Of a stretch of 7,529 bases of DNA, positions 1-6,364 are shown in pieces (the first letter of the stretch is position 1; each line of letters begins with the position of its first letter). The DNA comes from JBNJDW01 sp051745265. GTDB lineage: Bacteria > Pseudomonadota > Alphaproteobacteria > Micavibrionales > CSBR16-224. The stretch lies in NCBI GenBank assembly GCA_051745265.1, contig JBNJDW010000087.1, forward strand, positions 1 through 7,529, read 5' to 3'. Made by a program: the position numbers and the translations under genes. The notes under the pieces are model-generated. The model searched no databases. It worked only from the letters and a program-made list of their open reading frames with translations, and had not been told where the DNA came from.

Positions 1-62
1 GTTGTAGACTCTTACAAGTGGGTTTCTATTTCTTATATCAATCAAAGCATGGTTATATTGAC

Positions 63-69
63 GAGGGAG
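63..69 (+). promoter_or_regulatory. Shine-Dalgarno of fliF, supports a TTG start
   Basis: The purine run GAGGGAG lies 7 bases upstream of the TTG at 77, a normal spacing. An in-frame TGA at 59-61 rules out any upstream start, and the next in-frame ATG is at codon 18, inside the first membrane helix. The site therefore decides in favour of the TTG start. Confidence 0.75.
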
Positions 70-76
70 TTATTTC

Positions 77-1816
77 TTGGACGCATTATTTGAGACTCTG
101 AAAAATCTGGGTCCTGCCCGCCTTGGCATGATGTTGCTGACATTGGTCGGCCTCGTCGTGTTTTTTGTGTTCATTGCGGTCCGTTCAGCAGCGCCCAATA
201 TGACCCTTCTGTATGGTGACCTGTCAAGTAGCGATACAACGGCCATCGCCGCTCAGCTTGATATGTCCAACATTCCGTATCAAATGTCAGCCGATGGCGG
301 GCAAATCATGGTCCCCCAAAGCGAAGTCGGCTCGGCCCGGATGCTTCTGGCGCGGGAAGGCCTGCCGGGCAATGGTTCAATGGGCTATGAAATCTTTGAC
401 CGCCAGCAGGGCTTTGGTACGACCAGTTTTGTCCAGAATATCAATCAGCTTCGCGCGCTTGAAGGCGAAATCGCGCGGACGATTACAACGCTTGAGCCAA
501 TCCGTACCGCCCGTGTCCATCTGGTCCTGCCGGAACGGGCTCTATTCAGTCGTGAAAGCCAGCCGGCAACCGCCAGTGTCTTTGTCAGCCTTCGTAACAC
601 AGCCAATGTCGGGTCGGAGCAAATCGCCTCCATCCAGCATCTTGTTGCCTCTGCCGTGCCGCAGTTAAAACCGGACAGAGTGGCCCTTATTGATTCCGAC
701 GGCAATCTGCTTGCCCGTGGTGATGAAGCCGGTGAGAACAGTTTTGGAGGTGAAGGTCCTGACGATGCCCGTCTGCAATATGAACAGCGTCTGGCCCGCT
801 CTATCGAAGAAATGGTTGCCCGGGTCGTTGGTCATGGAAAGGTTCGTGCCACCGTTTCCGCAGATCTTAACTTTAATACCGTCAGCCGTAACTCTGAAAT
901 CTATGACCCGGAAGGACAGGTCGTACGCTCTACCCAGCTTGTTACTGAAGAAGAAGTCGATAATACCGGCGCCGCTGGCGAAGCCGTTACCGTTCAAAAC
1001 AACCTCCCCGGCCTTCCCGATGGTGCAGAAGGCGGTGAACAGGCTGCCGGTATCAGCAATAACCGTGAAGAAGAAGTCACCAATTACGAAATAACCCGGA
1101 CAATCGAAAACTTTGTTCAGGAACGCGGTGAAGTGGATCGTCTTTCTGTCGCCGTTCTGGTTGATGGCCGATATGTACCCGCCACAGCCGAGGCGCCCGC
1201 AGATGATGCCGAAGACGCCGAAGAAGCTGAAGAAGACGCCGAAGCGGCGGTAGAGGAGGAATATGTCCCACGGTCAGAGGCTGAGCTAGATAAAATCCGT
1301 TCTCTGGTCCAGTCAGCAATTGGCTTTGATTCCAGCCGCGGGGATACGCTTGAAGTCGTCAATATGCAATTTGCCAAAGAACAGACCATCAGTGATTTCG
1401 CTGGCGATGAAACCATTCTGGGTCTGCCGCGTGAGGATATCATGCGCATTGCCGAAACCCTGATCCTCAGTCTGGTTGCGGTTCTGGCCATTTTACTGGT
1501 CCTGCGGCCATTGGTCAGTCATATTGCCGCAGCAGCCTCTTCCTCTGCTTCTGCCAATACCGGCGGTGGTGAAGGTGATACACGTATGTTGGCCGCCGCA
1601 GGTGCCGGCCAACCGCAACTGGCCGCGCCTGGTGGCGGTGGTCAGGCGCCTAACCCTGCCGATGCCGAAATGAGCGAGCTTGAAACCACGCTTGATATGT
1701 CTAATGTTGAAGGTCAGGTTAAACAATCTTCGCTGAAGAAGATTAATGATCTGGTCGATAAGCACCCCAATGAAACAGTTTCGGTGATCCGCAACTGGAT
1801 GACGCAGGAGAGCTAG
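77..1816 (+). CDS. fliF: Flagellar MS-ring protein FliF
   Basis: FliF forms the MS-ring, the inner-membrane platform on which the flagellar rotor and export gate are built. Visible features of the 579-residue protein: a first transmembrane helix at about 17-36; a YscJ/FliF-type periplasmic region from about 40 to 220, with the family-typical stretches MLLAREGLPG (89-98) and GYEIFD (103-108); the C-terminal FliF region to about 435; a second transmembrane helix at about 458-477; a Gly/Ala-rich cytoplasmic linker; and a C-terminal segment (about 540-579, ending IRNWMTQES) matching the FliG-binding tail. Length is normal for the family. The start is a TTG with a good Shine-Dalgarno; an in-frame stop at 59-61 excludes a longer form. 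An acidic Glu/Ala/Asp tract at 371-395 interrupts the C-terminal periplasmic domain. It is the first gene of the run, and fliG follows after one base. Confidence 0.97.
   Translation: MDALFETLKNLGPARLGMMLLTLVGLVVFFVFIAVRSAAPNMTLLYGDLSSSDTTAIAAQLDMSNIPYQMSADGGQIMVPQSEVGSARMLLAREGLPGNGSMGYEIFDRQQGFGTTSFVQNINQLRALEGEIARTITTLEPIRTARVHLVLPERALFSRESQPATASVFVSLRNTANVGSEQIASIQHLVASAVPQLKPDRVALIDSDGNLLARGDEAGENSFGGEGPDDARLQYEQRLARSIEEMVARVVGHGKVRATVSADLNFNTVSRNSEIYDPEGQVVRSTQLVTEEEVDNTGAAGEAVTVQNNLPGLPDGAEGGEQAAGISNNREEEVTNYEITRTIENFVQERGEVDRLSVAVLVDGRYVPATAEAPADDAEDAEEAEEDAEAAVEEEYVPRSEAELDKIRSLVQSAIGFDSSRGDTLEVVNMQFAKEQTISDFAGDETILGLPREDIMRIAETLILSLVAVLAILLVLRPLVSHIAAAASSSASANTGGGEGDTRMLAAAGAGQPQLAAPGGGGQAPNPADAEMSELETTLDMSNVEGQVKQSSLKKINDLVDKHPNETVSVIRNWMTQES
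1211..1244 (+). repeat. Short in-frame direct repeat inside fliF acidic tract
   Basis: The 13-mer GAAGACGCCGAAG occurs at 1211-1223 and again at 1232-1244, offset by 21 bases (seven codons), so the reading frame is kept. It encodes the repeated EDAE units of the acidic tract. It looks like a slippage or duplication product within coding sequence; no role as a DNA element is suggested. Confidence 0.6.
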
Positions 1817-1817
1817 G

Positions 1818-2837
1818 ATGCGCTTACGCGAGGATTATCGCACCCTGGAAGGGAATGAAAAAGCGGCTATCTTCCTTCTGGCCCTGTCAGAAGACCAGAC
1901 ATCCCGTATCTTCAGCCAGATGGATGATGATGAGATTATGGAATTGTCCCAGGTCATGGCCTCTCTGGGGAAAGTTAATTCTGAAATCGTTGAACGTCTG
2001 TTTATTGAATTTGCCGAAAACATGTCTTCCACCAGTTCCCTTGTCGGCTCACTTGACAGCACCGAACGCCTGCTTCAGAAGGTTCTGGGCAAGGACAAGG
2101 TCGATGGCATCATGGAGGAAATCCGCGGGCCTGCAGGCCGCACCATGTGGGAAAAACTCGGCAATGTAAATGAAGAGGTTCTGGCCAACTTCCTGCAAAA
2201 GGAATATCCGCAGACCGTGGCGGTCGTCCTGTCAAAAATCGCCTCCGATCACTCGGCCCGCGTATTGGCCTTGTTGCCTGAAGGCTTTGCCATGGAAGTG
2301 GTCATGCGGATGCTGCGCATGGAAGCCGTACAAAAAGAAGTTCTGGACGATGTTGAACGCACATTGCGGACCGAGTTCATGTCAAACCTTGCCCGGACCA
2401 GCCGCCGCGATTCACATGAATTAATGGCCGAGATTTTTAACAATCTTGATCGATCCGTCGAAAGCAAATTTATGGATGCGCTGGAAGAACGCAGCACGGA
2501 TTCAGCAGAGAAAATCCGCAGTCTGATGTTTACCTTTGAAGATCTGGCCAATCTTGATCCCAGCGGGGTTCAGACTCTTATCCGTAATAACCCGACCAAG
2601 GAAAATCTGCCTCTGGCCTTGAAAGGCGCAAATGATGCGATGAAGGATCTGTTCTTCTCCAACATGTCCGAACGGGCCGCCAAGATTATGAAAGAAGACA
2701 TGGCCGCAATGGGCCCTGTCCGCCTGAAAGAAGTCGAAGATGCCCAGCAGGGGCTTGTTAATGTTGCCAAAGATCTGGCTGACCGCGGTGAAATCACCAT
2801 TGCCGGCGCCAAAGAAGAAGACGAACTTATTTACTAA
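1818..2837 (+). CDS. fliG: Flagellar motor switch / rotor protein FliG
   Basis: FliG sits on the cytoplasmic face of the MS-ring. It binds FliF through its N-terminal domain and FliM through its middle domain, and takes torque from the stator through its C-terminal domain. The 339 residues fit the family. The middle domain has EYPQ at 129-132 where many homologues have EHPQ. The C-terminal domain has the MFxF motif (MFTF, 237-240) and the GPVRL motif (299-303). Aligned from memory with E. coli FliG, all five torque-helix charges appear kept: K269, R286, E293, D294 and R302 for K264, R281, D288, D289 and R297. The ATG is preceded by AGGAG (1806-1810), which lies inside the end of fliF. With only one base between the two genes, translational coupling is likely, fitting the fixed FliF:FliG assembly. 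Confidence 0.97.
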   Translation: MRLREDYRTLEGNEKAAIFLLALSEDQTSRIFSQMDDDEIMELSQVMASLGKVNSEIVERLFIEFAENMSSTSSLVGSLDSTERLLQKVLGKDKVDGIMEEIRGPAGRTMWEKLGNVNEEVLANFLQKEYPQTVAVVLSKIASDHSARVLALLPEGFAMEVVMRMLRMEAVQKEVLDDVERTLRTEFMSNLARTSRRDSHELMAEIFNNLDRSVESKFMDALEERSTDSAEKIRSLMFTFEDLANLDPSGVQTLIRNNPTKENLPLALKGANDAMKDLFFSNMSERAAKIMKEDMAAMGPVRLKEVEDAQQGLVNVAKDLADRGEITIAGAKEEDELIY

Positions 2838-2856
2838 TCAGGATTAAAAAGACAAC

Positions 2857-3546
2857 ATGGATAAACCAAAGAAATATTTGTTCGATCTGAATGACTTCAA
2901 CGAAGACGTTCCCGTAAATACGGAAGAAGAGGAACCGCTTTATGGCGAGGAAGATCTGAACGCGGCCAGAGAAAGTGCTTTCCGTCAAGGCCAGCAGGAT
3001 GCCACCCAGAAAATCCGTGATGAACAGGAAGAACGGGTTTTGCAGTGCACGGAATCCCTGACCCGCCATCTTGGCGACCTGATTCAGGCAGAACAGCGGC
3101 GTGAAGCCTCTAAAAATTATGATACGGCCCGGCTGACCCTGTCGATTGTCAAGAAAATGATGCCCAATCTGGCCCGCAACTATGCAGAAGAAGAAATTAC
3201 ATCCCTTGTCAAACAGACCTTAAGTGATCAGAATGAAGAACCCCGGCTGGTTGTTGTTGTCCATGACAGCCTGCTGGAAACACTGCGTGATAAGATTGAT
3301 GCCATTGCTGAATCTCAGGCTTTTCAGGGTAAAGTCGTTATCATTGCTGATGACAGCCTTAAGCCCACTGACTGCCGGGTTGAATGGGCAGATGGCGGCA
3401 TCGAAAAGGATTTCGACAGCCTTTACCGTGCAATTGAAGGCGCGTTTAATACTGTGATCCACCGTATGGACAAGGCAGAATTCCCCGCAAAGTCTGAGCA
3501 GGAACAGCCTGAAACACCCACCCTTACTGACAACGAAAAGGAGTAA
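2857..3546 (+). CDS. fliH: FliH/FlbE-type flagellar export protein
   Basis: Likely the FliH-family protein (called FlbE in Caulobacter), which binds and restrains the export ATPase FliI and links it to the C-ring via FliN. The 229-residue protein has: an N-terminal KKYLFDLNDF motif (5-14) typical of alphaproteobacterial members; an acidic stretch at about 16-33; a small-residue heptad-like run A37xxxA41xxxG45xxxA49, the AxxxG/GxxxG-type repeat known in FliH; a helical middle; and the C-terminal FliH-like region with the signature CRVEWADGGIEKD (173-185). The last about 20 residues are a Glu/Pro/Thr-rich tail. Position between fliG and fliN is the Caulobacter flbE position. An in-frame TAA at 2845-2847 fixes ATG 2857 as the first start; the Shine-Dalgarno (AGGA, 2840-2843) is weak and 13 bases away. 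No fliI is present in the window. Confidence 0.88.
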   Translation: MDKPKKYLFDLNDFNEDVPVNTEEEEPLYGEEDLNAARESAFRQGQQDATQKIRDEQEERVLQCTESLTRHLGDLIQAEQRREASKNYDTARLTLSIVKKMMPNLARNYAEEEITSLVKQTLSDQNEEPRLVVVVHDSLLETLRDKIDAIAESQAFQGKVVIIADDSLKPTDCRVEWADGGIEKDFDSLYRAIEGAFNTVIHRMDKAEFPAKSEQEQPETPTLTDNEKE

Positions 3547-3549
3547 ACC

Positions 3550-3957
3550 ATGGCTGACGAAAAAGATAACGAAACACCCGCTACCGAAGCCGACAAAAAA
3601 ACGGAACAGCCGGCGGAACAACAGGCCGAAAAACAGGCTGCTGCTGATAATCCGGACTATCAGGAAATCAAATCGGAACATGAAAATCCGGAAGCCGGCA
3701 TTGGTGAACCCAAAGATGTTGAAGCTATTTATGATATTCCGGTGCAGATTTCCGCTGTTCTTGGCCGTTCCAGCATGAAGGTCAGTCAGCTTTTGAAACT
3801 GGGCCGTGGTGCTGTCGTTGAGCTTGACCGTAAAGTCGGCGAAGCCATTGATATCTATGTCAATAACCGGCTGGTTGCGCGTGGCGAGGTCGTCGTCGTC
3901 GAAGACCGGCTTGGTGTGACCATGACCGAAATTGTCAAATCTGACCGTTCCAGTTGA
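3550..3957 (+). CDS. fliN: Flagellar motor switch protein FliN
   Basis: FliN forms the lower part of the cytoplasmic C-ring with FliM; it takes part in switching and docks FliH-FliI export complexes. The 135-residue protein has a charged, low-complexity, Gln/Ala/Glu-rich N-terminal region (about 1-55), probably disordered, then a single SpoA (FliN/FliM C-terminal) domain from about 57 to 131. Typical SpoA stretches are visible: YDIPVQISAVLGR (61-73), LLKLGRGAVVELDR (81-94) and VNNRLVARGEVVVVEDRLGV (104-123). A strong AAGGAG (3538-3543), overlapping the fliH stop, precedes the ATG by 6 bases. Its place directly after fliH matches the known FliH-FliN contact. fliM is not in this window. The short, single-SpoA architecture argues against FliM or FliY. 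Confidence 0.95.
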   Translation: MADEKDNETPATEADKKTEQPAEQQAEKQAAADNPDYQEIKSEHENPEAGIGEPKDVEAIYDIPVQISAVLGRSSMKVSQLLKLGRGAVVELDRKVGEAIDIYVNNRLVARGEVVVVEDRLGVTMTEIVKSDRSS

Positions 3958-3987
3958 TCTCTTAAACACGTTTAGGACACCTGATTC

Positions 3988-4866
3988 ATGAGTGCTGCAG
4001 GCAACAAAGCTAATAAAACAGCTGCCAATATACCGGGAAATATCTCCAAACGCGTGAAACTGGATAGTTTCCGGGCACCCGTCAGAACCGTTGATTACGG
4101 GGTCTGGATTGGTCTTAGCTTTTTACTGATTGTGCTGGCCATCGCCCTGACCTTAAGCGGCTCTGTTGCCGCCTTTGCTGATCTGCGTGCCTTTTTGATC
4201 GTCGTCTGCGGGACGGTTGCGATTATCGGTTTGTCCTTTACCGGCAAAACCTTGCGGTTGAGCCTGAAAGCTTTGAAACAGCATCTGTTTGAGAAACCGG
4301 AAACACCGCGTACCCGGGCAAATAACCTGATGGATGTCGCCATTATTGCCCGCCGCGATGGTATTTTAAGCTTTCAAAAGCTACAGGATCGCCTGCGACG
4401 GCAGGATCCGTTTCTGGCCCATGCCATCGAAATGGTTTCTGACGGGCAAAACGCTGCTGAAGTTGAACGTATCCTCAGCCAGGAAATAGATGTCGAAGTC
4501 GAACGTCTTCAGGGCGGTATTGCGCTTTTGCGCCGCGGGGCTGAAGCCGCGCCGGCAATGGGCCTGATTGGGACCTTGATCGGGCTTGTCCAGATGCTGT
4601 CCCATTTAGATGATCCCTCCAGCATTGGTCCGGCCATGGCCATTGCCCTTTTAACCACCTTTTACGGCGCCCTTTTGGGCAGTGCTCTTTTTGCGCCGCT
4701 GGCCGGGAAACTTGAATTGCAGGCTCAAAACCTGATTTTAAGAATGGAACTGGTGACAGCCGCCATGCTGTCAATCGTAGCGCAGGAAAATCCCCGTCGT
4801 CTGGAACAGATACTCAACAGCAAATTACCGCCTTCCGAGCGGATTAATTACTTCAACGAAGTCTAA
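3988..4866 (+). CDS. MotA/TolQ/ExbB-family stator-like membrane protein (MotA/PomA type)
   Basis: A four-helix MotA-type protein, probably the A subunit of a flagellar stator, which needs a MotB/PomB partner not found here. It has 292 residues. After a basic N-terminal extension of about 36 residues come helices at about 38-57 and 64-85, a cytoplasmic loop containing ARRDGIL (121-127), then helices at about 187-206 and 214-236. The last two carry APAMGLIGTLIGLVQML (188-204) and GPAMAIALLTTFYGALL (214-230), close to PomA as I remember it, including the conserved prolines P189 and P237 and pore-lining T196, T223 and T224. R122 matches MotA R90, but Q130 stands where E. coli MotA has E98. The start ATG has AGGA at 3974-3977. 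It lies between fliN and flbD, which favours a flagellar role over ExbB/TolQ. Whether it is the main motor stator is open, so no symbol is given. Confidence 0.85.
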   Translation: MSAAGNKANKTAANIPGNISKRVKLDSFRAPVRTVDYGVWIGLSFLLIVLAIALTLSGSVAAFADLRAFLIVVCGTVAIIGLSFTGKTLRLSLKALKQHLFEKPETPRTRANNLMDVAIIARRDGILSFQKLQDRLRRQDPFLAHAIEMVSDGQNAAEVERILSQEIDVEVERLQGGIALLRRGAEAAPAMGLIGTLIGLVQMLSHLDDPSSIGPAMAIALLTTFYGALLGSALFAPLAGKLELQAQNLILRMELVTAAMLSIVAQENPRRLEQILNSKLPPSERINYFNEV

Positions 4867-4903
4867 CATTGAAACGGATACGCCTTTGAGGAGGAACTGA
4901 AAA

Positions 4904-6346
4904 ATGCGTTTGATGATTGTAGGCAGCCTGCAAAGCCATATGACACAAGCCGGCAAGATCGCGATTAAACGCGGCGCCAAAGTCCAGCATGCCGAGGATA
5001 TCGAGCAGGCTTTGGGCGCGCTGCGCGCCGGGCGTGGTGCTGATGTCGTTATGGTTGATGTGAAACAGAACATAGCCGAATTCATTGCCCAGCTTGAAAA
5101 AGAGCGTTTTCTCATGCCGGTTGTCGCCTGCGGTATCGAAACAGATGCCAAAGCCGCCGTAAATGCGATCAAGGCCGGGGCCAAGGAATATATCCCCCTG
5201 CCCCCGGATGCCGAACTGATTGCCGCAGTGCTGGAGGCCGTTACGCAGGAAGATACCAATATGATCGCCAACGACCCGGCGATGAAAGCCGTCGTGGCCA
5301 TGGCCGATCAGATCGCCCCCAGCAGCGCCACCGTGCTGATTACCGGCGAGTCAGGAACCGGTAAAGAAGTCATGTCGAGCTATATTCACCGTAAAAGCAA
5401 ACGTAAGAATGAAAAATTTATCTCGCTGAATTGTGCCGCCATCCCTGAAAACCTGCTTGAATCCGAACTGTTCGGCTATGAAAAAGGCGCCTTTACCGGC
5501 GCGGTTTCCCGCAGAATTGGTAAATTTGAAGAAGCCAGCGGCGGTACATTATTACTGGATGAGATTTCTGAAATGCATCCAAGCCTGCAGGCCAAGCTGC
5601 TGCGGGCTATTCAGGAACGGGTCATTGACCGTATTGGCGGCAATAAACCGGTTCCGGTTGATATCCGGCTGATTGCCACCAGTAACCGCAACCTTGAAGA
5701 GGCGGTTAAAAAAGGTGAGTTCCGCGAAGATCTGTATTTCCGCCTGAATGTCATCAATGTCGCCCTGCCGCCTTTACGCAACCGCCCCGGTGATATCCTG
5801 CCGCTTGCACGTATGTTCGCCGATAAATTCAGTGAACAGAATGACCTGCCGCGCAAAGAATTCTCTGAAGCTGCGATAAAAAAACTCGAAGCCTATCATT
5901 GGCCCGGCAACATACGGGAGCTTGAAAACACCATGCACCGTACCGTTTTACTGTCACAGCAGTCCGAAATCGAAGATACCGCCATTATGCTGTCCGATCA
6001 GGCCGGCAGCATGGCCCAGACTTATGCTGATAATATCGTTGCGGGTACAAAAGATACAACAGAAACACCCGCCGAACAGGCTGAGCCAGATAAAACGGCG
6101 GTACCCGATGAAGCCGCCGCACCCGCCAAAGCCCCTACAGACGACAACGAAAACGACACAGACAGCGTCAATGCCTTTGTCGGCAAGACCGTTGCCGATG
6201 TCGAGCGCGAGCTTATTATCTCCACCCTTGACCATTGTCTTGGTAATCGTACCCATGCGGCGAAAATCCTTGGGATATCCATTCGGACTCTTCGCAACAA
6301 AATTAACCAGTACAGTGAACAAGGCGTTGCTGTACCGGGCTCATAA
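4904..6346 (+). CDS. flbD: Sigma-54-dependent flagellar transcription activator FlbD
   Basis: An NtrC-family enhancer-binding protein, probably FlbD, which in Caulobacter activates sigma-54 promoters of later flagellar genes and represses early ones, under control of FliX. The 480 residues divide into: a receiver-like domain (1-115); a AAA+ domain with Walker A GESGTGKE (148-155), the sigma-54 contact loop GAFTGA (195-200), Walker B GGTLLLDE (213-220), arginines in REDLYFR (274-280) and sensor II WPGNIREL (333-340); a low-complexity acidic/Pro/Ala linker (about 366-425); and a Fis-type helix-turn-helix (about 434-470, with THAAKILGISIRTLRNKI). The receiver is degenerate: the paired N-terminal acidic residues and the conserved Lys are absent, though D52 remains. 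A strong GAGGAGGA (4888-4895) lies 8 bases before the ATG. Other NtrC-type regulators such as FlrC are possible by domain layout alone; gene order favours FlbD. Confidence 0.93.
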   Translation: MRLMIVGSLQSHMTQAGKIAIKRGAKVQHAEDIEQALGALRAGRGADVVMVDVKQNIAEFIAQLEKERFLMPVVACGIETDAKAAVNAIKAGAKEYIPLPPDAELIAAVLEAVTQEDTNMIANDPAMKAVVAMADQIAPSSATVLITGESGTGKEVMSSYIHRKSKRKNEKFISLNCAAIPENLLESELFGYEKGAFTGAVSRRIGKFEEASGGTLLLDEISEMHPSLQAKLLRAIQERVIDRIGGNKPVPVDIRLIATSNRNLEEAVKKGEFREDLYFRLNVINVALPPLRNRPGDILPLARMFADKFSEQNDLPRKEFSEAAIKKLEAYHWPGNIRELENTMHRTVLLSQQSEIEDTAIMLSDQAGSMAQTYADNIVAGTKDTTETPAEQAEPDKTAVPDEAAAPAKAPTDDNENDTDSVNAFVGKTVADVERELIISTLDHCLGNRTHAAKILGISIRTLRNKINQYSEQGVAVPGS

Positions 6347-6350
6347 GGGG
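6346..6350 (+). promoter_or_regulatory. Probable distant Shine-Dalgarno of flhA
   Basis: AGGGG, overlapping the last base of the flbD stop codon, is the only purine-rich candidate upstream of the flhA ATG at 6365. The 14-base spacing is longer than usual. An in-frame TAA at 6353-6355 rules out an ATG/GTG/TTG start nearer to it. Confidence 0.4.
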
Positions 6351-6364
6351 TATAACAAACTATT

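Noticed and set aside
2..17. Inverted repeat TTGTA-6-TACAA in the leader, as an operator or hairpin
   Set aside because: A 5-base, AT-rich arm with a 6-base gap is easily found by chance and cannot be tied to a known regulator site such as the FlbD-binding ftr element.
1..76. A sigma-54, sigma-28 or housekeeping promoter for fliF in the leader
   Set aside because: No GG-N10-GC pattern with sigma-54 context or sigma-28 consensus was found. AT-rich hexamers around 12-38 match the housekeeping consensus only poorly. The real promoter may lie upstream of the window.
49..93. A possible 14-codon leader peptide starting at ATG 49 and overlapping the fliF start
   Set aside because: No clear Shine-Dalgarno precedes the ATG and the peptide has no attenuator-like pattern; such short frames are expected by chance.
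3170..3186. TGGCCC-N5-TATGCA resembling a sigma-54 promoter inside fliH
   Set aside because: The GG to GC spacing is one base too long, and sigma-54 promoters tolerate little spacing change; it also lies within coding sequence.
3220..3969. A 249-codon minus-strand reading frame opposite the end of fliH and all of fliN
   Set aside because: Its Phe-rich composition is what the reverse complement of Lys/Glu-rich coding sequence gives. Both plus-strand genes have clear family signatures and ribosome binding sites, and no domain was recognised in it.
4825..5301. A 158-codon minus-strand frame opposite the motA-like/flbD junction
   Set aside because: It lies wholly against two well-supported plus-strand genes, is Ala/Ser-rich as reverse-complement shadows often are, and shows no recognisable domain.
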